A DNA stretch of 64,000 nucleotides, taken from NCBI RefSeq assembly GCF_000023985.1, contig NC_013156.1, positions 918,363-982,362 on the forward strand. The letters run 5' to 3'. This DNA comes from Methanocaldococcus fervens AG86. Lineage in GTDB: Archaea > AGJL01 > Methanococci > Methanococcales > Methanocaldococcaceae. The translations under genes and the position numbers were made by a program. The notes under the pieces were generated by a model. It saw nothing but the letters and a program-made list of their open reading frames with translations. It was not told the origin of the DNA and made no database searches. Positions 28,092 through 35,757 of this stretch are shown piece by piece (positions within the stretch are counted from its first letter, which is position 1; each line of letters begins with the position of its first letter).

Positions 28092-28823
28092 TTATAGTTG
28101 TATAGCTCCAACACAGCAGACAATTTGTGGTTCTTCTGGAATTAAAAGTTTTTTATTTAATTTTTTCTCAAACATCTCTGTCAATACCTTATTTTTAGCA
28201 ACTCCACCACTGAACACTATATTTTGTATTTTAAGCTTATTCACCATCGGAATAATTCTATTTATTGTACTCTCATAAACTCCCATTAAAATCTCTTCCT
28301 TTGGAATTTTTTTAGATAGTAAGCTTATTATCTCGCTTTCAGCAAAAACAGCACACATTGACGATATTTTAGCAACACTATCCGATTTATATTTATTTAT
28401 ATCATTTTTATCAATTTTTAAAATATCTAAAGCCTTTTCCAAAAATTTTCCAGTTCCAGCGGCACATTTATCTGATAAGATAAAATCTAAAACTTTTCCT
28501 TCATTGTTAATTTTTAAAACTTTTGTATCCTGTCCCCCAATATCTACAACGCCATCCACATCATTAAAGAAATACCTTGCCCCTTTTCCTAAGGCTATAA
28601 CTTCTGGAACTACTTTATCTGCAAAGCTAACCTTATGCCTACCATATCCAGTTGCTACAATCTTATCTATCGGATATCTTTCCTCAACTTCTTTAACCAT
28701 TTTTAACAAAATATCTTCGTCAATAACAACCCCAATATCCTCTATTTTATACCAAACTATTTTGTCTTTTTCCATTAAAACCATTTTAGTTGTTGTAGAA
28801 CCAACATCTATTCCCAAAATCAT
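28092..28823 (-). CDS. 2-hydroxyacyl-CoA dehydratase activator-like ATPase
   Basis: 243-residue ASKHA ATPase of the HgdC/DCCP-reductase type. It hydrolyses ATP to drive low-potential electron transfer to a double-cubane or HgdBC-like partner. The phosphate motif is GIDVGSTTTKMVL, the second VVDIGGQDTKVL; the subunit-bridging [4Fe-4S] cysteines are in DKCAAGTGKF and SSMCAVFAESE. It lies 64 bp after its likely partner on the same strand, which supports a two-component system. I recall the M. jannaschii homolog as MJ0004. Confidence 0.9.
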   Translation of the reverse strand: MILGIDVGSTTTKMVLMEKDKIVWYKIEDIGVVIDEDILLKMVKEVEERYPIDKIVATGYGRHKVSFADKVVPEVIALGKGARYFFNDVDGVVDIGGQDTKVLKINNEGKVLDFILSDKCAAGTGKFLEKALDILKIDKNDINKYKSDSVAKISSMCAVFAESEIISLLSKKIPKEEILMGVYESTINRIIPMVNKLKIQNIVFSGGVAKNKVLTEMFEKKLNKKLLIPEEPQIVCCVGAIQL

Positions 28824-28887
28824 GGTATCATCTTCTTTAAATTTTATAAAAATTTAGATAATAAAAAAAGAATTTTTAGTATATAAA

Positions 28888-30009
28888 TTAAATCATCTCA
28901 ATAAATGCTTCCAATCTTGTTTTTAACTGCTCCTTATCACTTTCAGAATAATCAGTTTCAATCCTTATAACTGGAATTCCTTCTTCTTTTAACACTTCCT
29001 CTACTTTAGCCCCTTCAATGTTGAATGTATGGCAGTATTGTAATGTGTAGTAAACTACTCCATCAACATCCAACTCTTTAGCCAATCTCTTTATATTTTC
29101 TATCCTATCATCATTTTTAAACCTACAGGCACATGGGATTTTGAAGTATCTTTTTGCTATATCCTCTATACTATAACCTTCAACGAAGTTTTCAAAGTAC
29201 CTTGTTCCTGTACAGCTCTCTTCTCCAACAACTACCCCTCTAACTTCTTCAATAAGTTCAACGATTTTGTTGTTTCCAGCAACCATTGGACAGCCAGTTA
29301 TTAAAATTCTCTTTCCTTCGTAACCCTCTCCTTTCTTAACTCTCTCTTCCAACTCTTTAACTAATTCTTCCAAAATTTTTATTGTATCATCAATCTCCAA
29401 TAAGTATGTGAACTGGAATATCTTTAAAACATCCAATCCTTTAATTGGAACTGGTTTATTCTTTCTTAACTCATAAAGCTTATAAAACAACTCTCTAAGT
29501 TTATTTACTTTATCTACAGCCTCTTTTAATTTCTCTTCAGTTATCTTATTTCCAGTTTCTTTTTCAACTAATTCTTTTAATTTTTCTACTTCTTTAATCC
29601 AGATTTTTAAAGAATCCTCATCCTTCATGTGAGGGAGGTGCATTATATGCATTGGAACCATTCTTTCCATTAATTCAAACATTTTCTTCTTTCCTTCACA
29701 AGTGGTTTCTCCAATAACAATATCTGATGCCTCAAAGTAAGGGCATGTTTTTGCCTTCTTAAATCCATAGGATGATTTTATTAAAGGGCAGAGGTTTCTT
29801 GGCAAATCTTCCTCTGCTACTGGGATTGTGTCATTTTTACCTCCACAAAGACCAACAGGAGTTGCATTTGCAGCTAAAATTAACTCTATTGGAACATAGG
29901 CACAGAAAAGCCCAAATACCTTCCTACCTTCCTCTTTTAGTTTTTGGAGCTGTTCTTTTCTATTAGCAAATTTTTGCATTAACTTCTCTATTGCCTTCAA
30001 TTCCACCAT
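28888..30009 (-). CDS. HgdB/double-cubane cluster-type protein
   Basis: About 373 residues of the 2-hydroxyglutaryl-CoA dehydratase D-component family. Many conserved cysteines are visible: [45 protein letters not shown] and TLQYCH. These fit a protein carrying double-cubane or paired [4Fe-4S] clusters. No separate HgdA-type subunit is nearby, so it resembles DCCP rather than a true dehydratase. The start is set at ATG 30009, with GGTGAT directly upstream; an ATG at 30030 would lie inside an operator-like sequence. I recall the homolog as MJ0007, where fdhA/fdhB genes lie between it and the activator. Confidence 0.85.
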   Translation of the reverse strand: MVELKAIEKLMQKFANRKEQLQKLKEEGRKVFGLFCAYVPIELILAANATPVGLCGGKNDTIPVAEEDLPRNLCPLIKSSYGFKKAKTCPYFEASDIVIGETTCEGKKKMFELMERMVPMHIMHLPHMKDEDSLKIWIKEVEKLKELVEKETGNKITEEKLKEAVDKVNKLRELFYKLYELRKNKPVPIKGLDVLKIFQFTYLLEIDDTIKILEELVKELEERVKKGEGYEGKRILITGCPMVAGNNKIVELIEEVRGVVVGEESCTGTRYFENFVEGYSIEDIAKRYFKIPCACRFKNDDRIENIKRLAKELDVDGVVYYTLQYCHTFNIEGAKVEEVLKEEGIPVIRIETDYSESDKEQLKTRLEAFIEMI

Positions 30010-30018
30010 ATCACCAAA

Positions 30019-30034
30019 CTTAATAGCCATTAGG
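30019..30034. promoter_or_regulatory. Operator-like half-conserved palindrome (copy 1)
   Basis: CTTAATAGCCATTAGG matches the perfect palindrome at 30145-30160 at 12 of 16 positions and shares TAATAG-NN-ATTAGG with it. It lies just upstream of the chosen start of the HgdB-like gene (reverse strand). One copy on each side of a divergent promoter region suggests one regulator controlling both genes. Confidence 0.5.
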
Positions 30035-30144
30035 TTATTAGATTTTTTAATATATTTTTGATATTTAGTTATTTTTGAAAAATTTCTAAGAGAGGAAATA
30101 TAACATCTTAATGTTAAAAACTTTACTTTAAATTTTTATAATAA

Positions 30145-30160
30145 CCTAATAGTTATTAGG
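30145..30160. promoter_or_regulatory. Operator-like palindrome (copy 2)
   Basis: CCTAATAGTTATTAGG is a perfect inverted repeat (CCTAATA, two bases, TATTAGG). It lies about 110 bp before the FdhA-like gene and within the 250-bp divergent region with the HgdB-like gene; a related copy lies at 30019. A TATA-like TTTTTATAATAA directly precedes it at 30132-30143, so a bound protein would overlap the promoter. Confidence 0.55.
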
Positions 30161-30172
30161 AAAATTAATAAC

Positions 30173-30250
30173 ATGAGTGAGTTTGATACCTTACTCAGAA
30201 ATATTATGAAAGATAAATTAAAACCACTACTTTGGAAAAATTATTTTTAA
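30173..30250 (+). CDS. Possible 25-codon leader ORF
   Basis: ATG 30173 to TAA 30250 encodes [18 protein letters not shown] and a short tail ending WKNYF. It is upstream of, and ends a few bases before, the FdhA-like gene. There is no strong ribosome site (GGAAAATTAATAAC is upstream). It may be a leader peptide, a gene remnant or chance. Confidence 0.25.
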   Translation: MSEFDTLLRNIMKDKLKPLLWKNYF

Positions 30251-30258
30251 GAGAAAAT

Positions 30259-31389
30259 ATGGGTGGTATTTTGAAAGTTGTACATACAATATGCCCAGGT
30301 TGTAGTGTGGGTTGCGAGATCAGCTTAATTGTTAAAGATGGTAAAGTTTTCGATGGAAATTCAATAAACGACGAAAACTGCTTGCAATGGAAAGGCTATT
30401 ACAAAATAATAGATCATGAAAAAAGATTGAAAAAGCCATTAATTAAAAAGAATGGCGAGTTTGTTGAAGCTACATGGAATGAGGCATTAAACCTAATCGC
30501 AGAAAAATTAAAAAATTACAACCCTGAAGATATAGTTTTCATAGCTTCTGGAAAATGTACAAATGAAGACAACTATGTATTAAAAAAATTGGCAGAGAGT
30601 TTAAAAGCTAAAATTGGGCATTGCATCTGTAACTCTCCAAAAGTTGATTATTCCAAAATTTCAACAACTATTGACGATATTGAAAATGCAAAAAACATTA
30701 TAATTATTGGTGATGTTTTCTCTGAACATGCATTAATTGGAAAAAAAGTTGTTAAAGCTAAAGAAAAAGGAGCTAAGGTAACAATTTTAAACACTGTGGA
30801 AAAAGATATCTTAAAATTAAACGGTGATGAGTTTATAAAGGTTGATGATTATTCAAAAATTGATTTAAAATATGTTGATGAAGAAACAATAATTATAATC
30901 AACGCTCCAGTAGGTAATATTGATGAAATTATTGAAAATGCAAAAGCAGTTAATGCCAAAGTTTTACCAGTTGCAAAACACTGTAATACTGTTGGAGCAA
31001 CGTTAATTGGAATTCCAGCTTTAAATAAGGATGAATACCTCGAGTTATTAAAAAATTCAAAGTTCTTATATATAATGGGAGAAAATCCTGCTTTAATTGA
31101 TGGCAATATATTAAAAAATGTTGAATTTTTAGTTGTTCAGGATATCTTTTTAACTGAAACTGCGAAATTGGCGGATGTTGTTCTTCCAGCGGCATGTTGG
31201 GCAGAAAAGGAAGGGACGTTTACAAACACTGAAAGGAGGGTTCAAAAAATAAACAAAGCTGTAGACCCTCCAGGAGAAGCTTTACCAGATTGGATAATAA
31301 TTAAAAAGCTATCTGAAAAACTTGGAATTGATTTAGGATTTAAGTCGTTAGAAGATATCCAAAAAGAAGTTATTAAGATGACGACATGA
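30259..31389 (+). CDS. Short FdhA/NuoG-like molybdopterin-type oxidoreductase
   Basis: About 376 residues, against roughly 680 for formate dehydrogenase alpha. Residues 12-41 hold the [4Fe-4S] site (CPGCSVGC and C41). HCICNSPKV near residue 121 aligns with the FdhA active site, with Cys (124) where selenocysteine often stands. The end ([45 protein letters not shown]) is very FdhA/NuoG-like. The C-terminal pterin-binding domain and much of the centre are missing. The start is ATG 30259, or TTG 30271 with GGTGG at better spacing. Divergent from the HgdB-like gene. It could be a cofactor-less electron-transfer subunit or a decayed dehydrogenase. Confidence 0.7.
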   Translation: MGGILKVVHTICPGCSVGCEISLIVKDGKVFDGNSINDENCLQWKGYYKIIDHEKRLKKPLIKKNGEFVEATWNEALNLIAEKLKNYNPEDIVFIASGKCTNEDNYVLKKLAESLKAKIGHCICNSPKVDYSKISTTIDDIENAKNIIIIGDVFSEHALIGKKVVKAKEKGAKVTILNTVEKDILKLNGDEFIKVDDYSKIDLKYVDEETIIIINAPVGNIDEIIENAKAVNAKVLPVAKHCNTVGATLIGIPALNKDEYLELLKNSKFLYIMGENPALIDGNILKNVEFLVVQDIFLTETAKLADVVLPAACWAEKEGTFTNTERRVQKINKAVDPPGEALPDWIIIKKLSEKLGIDLGFKSLEDIQKEVIKMTT

Positions 31390-31516
31390 TATATTTAAAT
31401 ATTCGTAATTATGTTTTTATTTTTTTCTATTTTGTAAACAAAAAATTTAATTAAGTTAGCTTCAAATAGCACATGTTTAAAGAATTATTTTAGCTAATAC
31501 CAATGTAGGGGATATT

Positions 31517-32497
31517 ATGGGAGTGCAATTTGGAGATTACATACCAAAAAAGATTATTTCTTTTGAAGATTTAAAAGGAAAAAAAGTTGCTATTGATGGA
31601 ATGAATGCTTTATATCAATTTTTAACATCCATAAGGTTAAAGGATGGTTCTCCACTAAGAAATAGGAAGGGAGAAATAACCTCCGCATACAACGGAGTTT
31701 TTTATAAAACGATTCATTTGTTAGAGAATGACATAACACCAATATGGGTTTTTGACGGTGAGCCACCAAAGTTGAAGGAAAAAACAAGAAAATTTAGGAA
31801 AGAAATGAAAGAAAAGGCAGAACTTAAAATGAAAGAAGCTATTGAAAAAGAAGATTTTGAAGAAGCTGCCAAATATGCAAAGAGAGTTAGCTACTTAACT
31901 CCAAAAATCGTCGAAAATTGTAAATATCTATTAAGTTTGATGGGAATTCCTTACGTTGAAGCGCCTTCAGAAGGAGAGGCACAGGCAAGCTATATGGCAA
32001 AGAAAGGGGATGTTTGGGCTGTTGTAAGTCAAGATTACGATGCTTTGTTGTATGGAGCTCCAAGGGTCGTTAGAAATTTAACAACAACAAAAGAAATGCC
32101 AGAACTCATTGAACTTAATGAGGTTTTAGAAGATTTAAGGATTTCATTAGATGACTTAATTGACATAGCTATATTTATAGGAACTGACTATAATCCAGGA
32201 GGAGTTAAAGGTATTGGGTTTAAGAGGGCTTATGAACTCGTTAGAAGTGGAGTAGCTAAGGAAGTTTTGAAAAAGGAAGTTGAAAATTATGAAGAAATAA
32301 GGAGAATATTTAAAGAGCCAAAAGTTACTGACAACTACTCACTAAGCTTAAAACTTCCAAATAAAGAGGGAATCATTAAATTCTTAGTTGATGAAAATGA
32401 TTTTAACTATGAAAGGGTTAAAAAACATGTAGATAGGCTATATAGCTTAATTGAAAATAAAACAAAACAAAAAACCTTAGATGCATGGTTTAAATAA
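31517..32497 (+). CDS. fen: Flap endonuclease 1
   Basis: 326-residue structure-specific nuclease for Okazaki-fragment and repair flaps. The N-terminus MGVQFGDYIPKKI and AIDGMNALYQFL form the N-domain; EAPSEGEAQASYMA and SQDYDALLYG supply acidic metal ligands, and GTDYNPGGVKGIGFKRA is the helix-hairpin-helix region. A PCNA-interacting peptide (KTLDAWFK) ends the protein. GGGGATATT precedes the ATG. Full length for an archaeal Fen1 (MJ1444 in M. jannaschii, from memory). Confidence 0.97.
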   Translation: MGVQFGDYIPKKIISFEDLKGKKVAIDGMNALYQFLTSIRLKDGSPLRNRKGEITSAYNGVFYKTIHLLENDITPIWVFDGEPPKLKEKTRKFRKEMKEKAELKMKEAIEKEDFEEAAKYAKRVSYLTPKIVENCKYLLSLMGIPYVEAPSEGEAQASYMAKKGDVWAVVSQDYDALLYGAPRVVRNLTTTKEMPELIELNEVLEDLRISLDDLIDIAIFIGTDYNPGGVKGIGFKRAYELVRSGVAKEVLKKEVENYEEIRRIFKEPKVTDNYSLSLKLPNKEGIIKFLVDENDFNYERVKKHVDRLYSLIENKTKQKTLDAWFK

Positions 32498-32521
32498 TTA
32501 TCCTATTATTTGGTGATATTG

Positions 32522-33295
32522 ATGGAAAAACCAATTATTTGTAAAATAAAAAAAGTAATAGAAGAAAGTCCAACGGTAAAAACATTTGTAGTAGACAAAG
32601 ATTTTGATTTTAAGCCTGGACAGTTTGCAATGCTTTGGATTCCGGGGGTTGATGAAAAGCCGTTTGGTTTCTCCTCAAAAAATAGTTTCAGTGTTGCAAG
32701 AGTTGGTGAATTTACAAAGAAAATGCATGAATTAAAAGAAGGAGATATAATTGGAGTTAGGGGGCCGTATGGAACCTATTTTGAACCATTAGGAGATAAA
32801 ATCTTAGCTGTTGCTGGAGGTATTGGAGCTGCACCAATTGTTACAGCTGTTGAAGAATTTTCAAAACAGGGGATTGAGATAACAACCATATTAGGAGCAA
32901 GAACTAAAGAGGAGTTGTTATTTTTAGATAGATTTGAAAAAGCTGGTAGATTAGAGATTTGCACAGATGATGGGAGTTGTGGGTTTAAAGGATTTACAAC
33001 TGAAAAGATGAAAGAAGTTTTAAAAGAGGAGAAGTTTGATTTAATTATAACATGTGGACCAGAGGTAATGATGAAAAAGGTTGTAGATATAGCCAAAGAA
33101 TACAATATTCCAGTCCAAATTTCAATGGAGAGGTATATGAAGTGTGGTATAGGGATTTGCGGGCAGTGTTGTGTAGATGATGAAGGGCTCTGCGTTTGTA
33201 AAGATGGCCCTGTTTTTTGGGGAGATAAATTAAAGTTTATTAAAGAATTTGGTAAGTATAAGAGAGACGCAAGTGGGAGACGCGTATTTTTTTAA
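32522..33295 (+). CDS. pyrK: Dihydroorotate dehydrogenase electron transfer subunit PyrK
   Basis: About 257 residues: an FAD-binding ferredoxin-reductase domain, an NAD-binding segment (AVAGGIGAAPIVTAV) and a C-terminal [2Fe-2S] site with CGIGICGQCCVDDEGLCVC. It passes electrons from dihydroorotate dehydrogenase PyrD to NAD. ATG 32522 follows TTGGTGATATTG, 25 bp after fen. PyrD is not in the window. The last ~14 residues (KYKRDASGRRVFF) are echoed after the downstream hairpin as KYKRDVSEKKVYY in another frame. Confidence 0.92.
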   Translation: MEKPIICKIKKVIEESPTVKTFVVDKDFDFKPGQFAMLWIPGVDEKPFGFSSKNSFSVARVGEFTKKMHELKEGDIIGVRGPYGTYFEPLGDKILAVAGGIGAAPIVTAVEEFSKQGIEITTILGARTKEELLFLDRFEKAGRLEICTDDGSCGFKGFTTEKMKEVLKEEKFDLIITCGPEVMMKKVVDIAKEYNIPVQISMERYMKCGIGICGQCCVDDEGLCVCKDGPVFWGDKLKFIKEFGKYKRDASGRRVFF

Positions 33296-33385
33296 TGAAC
33301 TAATTTATATTGATGAAACTTTTTCTAAAAGTTTCTTTGACAAATATAAAAGGGATGTGAGTGAAAAAAAGGTTTATTATAAGTT
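33296..33385. repeat. Hairpin element plus duplicated pyrK tail
   Basis: A 9-bp stem (GAAACTTTT, loop TCT, AAAAGTTTC) occupies 33315-33335. Directly after it, 33336-33385 can be read as DKYKRDVSEKKVYYKF, a diverged copy of the end of PyrK encoded at 33252-33292. The copy is not in the PyrK frame and has no start of its own. The arrangement (gene end, short spacer, hairpin, second gene end) is the same as at 8216-8422 and 23676-23744. Confidence 0.7.
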
Positions 33386-33408
33386 TATAAAAAAGATAAG
33401 GGATTGTT

Positions 33409-34551
33409 ATGATAAAATTTGGAGAAGCAGTTTTAGGAAATGATGAGGCTAAAGCAATAGTCAATGTTGCATTGGGTAAAGGAAAAGAGATAGATGAGGT
33501 TTTTACAAATGCCTTAACAAGAGGTAGTTGCATATTTGCCAATTTAAGGCCAAACTTAATCGTTAAGCCCTTGACTTTAGTGGTTCCAAGGCATAATATT
33601 GAAAGCAGTATACAAGATGAGCTGTTTCATGGTGTTGTTCAATATGCTGTAGCTAAAGCAGTTGCTGATTTGGATTTAGATGAAGATTTAAAGGTTGTTG
33701 TTAGCGTTAATGTTCCAGAACTTCCACTAACAAATTTAACTAAAAGGAAGCTTTTCCAATACTTCTACGCTTCAGCAAGATTGGCCATAAATAGAGCTTT
33801 AAATGAATATCCTTCAAAAGAAAAGGTTAAGAAAGAAAAATATAGAGCTTTGCATCCATTAGTTGGTTTTAGAGATGTTAGATTGGAATATCCTCCATAT
33901 TTACAAATTGCATTAGATGTTCCAACAATGGAAAACTTAGAGTTTTTATTACAAACAATCCCAAAGAGTGACCACATTATCTTAGAGGCGGGAACTCCAT
34001 TAATTAAAAAATTTGGTTTGGAAGTCGTTGAAGTGATGAGAGAATATTTCGACGGCTTTATTGTTGCTGATTTAAAAACATTAGACACTGGAAGGGTTGA
34101 GGTTAGATTGGCGTTTGAAGCTACTGCAAACGCTGTGGCAATAAGCGGTGTAGCTCCAAAATCAACAATAATTAAAGCTATACACGAATGCCAGAAGTGT
34201 GGCTTAATTAGCTATTTGGATATGATGAACGTTCCTAATCCTCAAGAGTTGTATGATTCCTTAAAATTAAAGCCAGATGTTGTTATCTTACACAGAGGAA
34301 TTGATGAGGAAACCTTTGGAGTTAAAAAGGAGTGGAAGTTTAAAGGAGACTGCATGTTGGCAATTGCTGGAGGAGTTGGAGTGGAGAACGTTGAAGAGCT
34401 TTTAAAAGAATGTCAAATATTAATTGTTGGAAGAGCAATTACAAAATCAAGAGATCCTGGAAGAGTTATAAGAATGTTTATAAATAAAATGGGATACGAT
34501 ATAGATACATATAGGCTTTACTTTGATGAGGATGAAGATATTGACATTTAA
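33409..34551 (+). CDS. fae-hps: Bifunctional Fae-like / 3-hexulose-6-phosphate synthase
   Basis: 380 residues. About 160 N-terminal residues are Fae-like (formaldehyde-activating enzyme, condensing formaldehyde with tetrahydromethanopterin). The rest is an HPS orotidine-decarboxylase-type barrel (LQIALDVPTMENLEFL, FIVADLKTLDTGRVE, GGVGVENVEELL), which releases formaldehyde from hexulose-6-phosphate; in methanogens it runs toward ribulose-5-phosphate supply. The catalytic His of bacterial Fae (in EVAHIDL) has no obvious equivalent in LGNDEAKAIVNVALG. AAGGGATTGTT precedes ATG 33409. Homolog MJ1447 (from memory). Confidence 0.93.
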   Translation: MIKFGEAVLGNDEAKAIVNVALGKGKEIDEVFTNALTRGSCIFANLRPNLIVKPLTLVVPRHNIESSIQDELFHGVVQYAVAKAVADLDLDEDLKVVVSVNVPELPLTNLTKRKLFQYFYASARLAINRALNEYPSKEKVKKEKYRALHPLVGFRDVRLEYPPYLQIALDVPTMENLEFLLQTIPKSDHIILEAGTPLIKKFGLEVVEVMREYFDGFIVADLKTLDTGRVEVRLAFEATANAVAISGVAPKSTIIKAIHECQKCGLISYLDMMNVPNPQELYDSLKLKPDVVILHRGIDEETFGVKKEWKFKGDCMLAIAGGVGVENVEELLKECQILIVGRAITKSRDPGRVIRMFINKMGYDIDTYRLYFDEDEDIDI

Positions 34552-34570
34552 AATTTAATTTGGGATAATT

Positions 34571-35686
34571 ATGTATGATTTTGCTATTATAGGTTCTGGA
34601 GTTGCAGGAGCTACAATAGCTAAAGAATTAGGTGAAAAGCATAGAGTTATAGTTATAGAAAAAGGAAAACATCCTACTTACGCTTCAGAAGGAAAAAATG
34701 TTGAGGTAAATTATGCCTATGGATTGGGAGGAAGTGCAGTTTATTCGTTAGGAAACGCCATAAAAACAGCTATTAAAGGTTACAAAATTGAGAAAGACAT
34801 TTATAAAGAAATTTGGGAGGAATTAAAAATTAAAGCTCCTGATGATGATTTTCTAAACGATATTGACAAAAAATTCATTGAATTGGGATTTGAAAAGATG
34901 GAGAAGTTTATTGACTTTAATAAATGCAACAAATGTGGAGAATGTGCAAAAAAGTTGTGTAAAGCGAAATGGACACCTTTAAATTATTTAAAACAGTTTA
35001 AAGGGGATGTAATTACTGAATTTGATATAAAAACTATAGAATGTAATGGTTATTATGAAATCTTAGATAAAAACGGTAGAAAAGTTAAAGCTAAAAACCT
35101 TATAATCTCTGCTGGAGGCATTAATTCTCCAAGAATCCTGAAAAAATTAATTGATGATGAAAATATTGGAAAAAATCTCTTTGTAGATACCTTTGCGACA
35201 GTTGGAGGAATTCTAAAAGACAGCTATTTAAATAAAGATATTTCTATGCTTGTTTATAAAAAATACAAAAATTTCATATTATCTACTCATTACTCAAAAC
35301 TTCTATTTGATGAAATAAAAAAGGATTATAAAGATGTAGAAGAAAAAGATATCGTGGGGATTATGATAAAGATCAAAGATGAAAACAGCGGGGAGGTTTT
35401 AGATAATGATGTTAAGAAGGAGATAACTAAAGAAGATTTTAAAACTATTGTAAGGGGAGTAAGCAAGGCAACAAAATATTTATACAAGTTGGGTGTTGAT
35501 GATATATACACAACTATGCCAAGAGGTTCACATCCAGGAGGTAGTTTAAGCTTAGTTGTCGATGAATTTGAAGTGAAGGAAGGGCTTTATGTTTGTGATT
35601 CCTCAATATTCAAAGAAGCTTTAGGAGTTCCACCAATTGTTTCCATTATAGCCCTATCTAAAAAACTTGTAAGGGATGTTTTATAA
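34571..35686 (+). CDS. FAD-dependent GMC-family oxidoreductase with Fe-S cysteines
   Basis: 371 residues. The N-terminal dinucleotide fold is IIGSGVAGATIAKEL, with AYGLGGSAVYS. A cysteine motif CNKCGECAKKLCKAKW near residue 120 would bind an Fe-S cluster, and the C-terminus MPRGSHPGGSLSL / LYVCDSSIFKEALGVPPIVSI is the GMC substrate domain. The substrate is unknown. It starts 20 bp after fae-hps with GGGATAATT, so it may share that operon. The embedded cluster points to electron exchange with ferredoxin-type partners rather than oxygen. Confidence 0.8.
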   Translation: MYDFAIIGSGVAGATIAKELGEKHRVIVIEKGKHPTYASEGKNVEVNYAYGLGGSAVYSLGNAIKTAIKGYKIEKDIYKEIWEELKIKAPDDDFLNDIDKKFIELGFEKMEKFIDFNKCNKCGECAKKLCKAKWTPLNYLKQFKGDVITEFDIKTIECNGYYEILDKNGRKVKAKNLIISAGGINSPRILKKLIDDENIGKNLFVDTFATVGGILKDSYLNKDISMLVYKKYKNFILSTHYSKLLFDEIKKDYKDVEEKDIVGIMIKIKDENSGEVLDNDVKKEITKEDFKTIVRGVSKATKYLYKLGVDDIYTTMPRGSHPGGSLSLVVDEFEVKEGLYVCDSSIFKEALGVPPIVSIIALSKKLVRDVL

Positions 35687-35757
35687 ATGAGTTCTAACAA
35701 ATCTATTTTGATTATATTTTGTATACTTATTCTATTATACTTATAGGTGGGGATATC

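Noticed and set aside
30259-31389. Full formate dehydrogenase alpha subunit or FwdB
   Set aside because: Motifs are FdhA/NuoG-like, but the protein is about half the FdhA length and lacks the C-terminal pterin domain; FwdB-type signatures are not present.
33249-33443. 64-codon forward frame between pyrK and fae-hps
   Set aside because: No start signal; it bridges the pyrK end, the hairpin and the duplicated tail, then runs into fae-hps out of frame. It is useful only because it reveals the duplicated tail.
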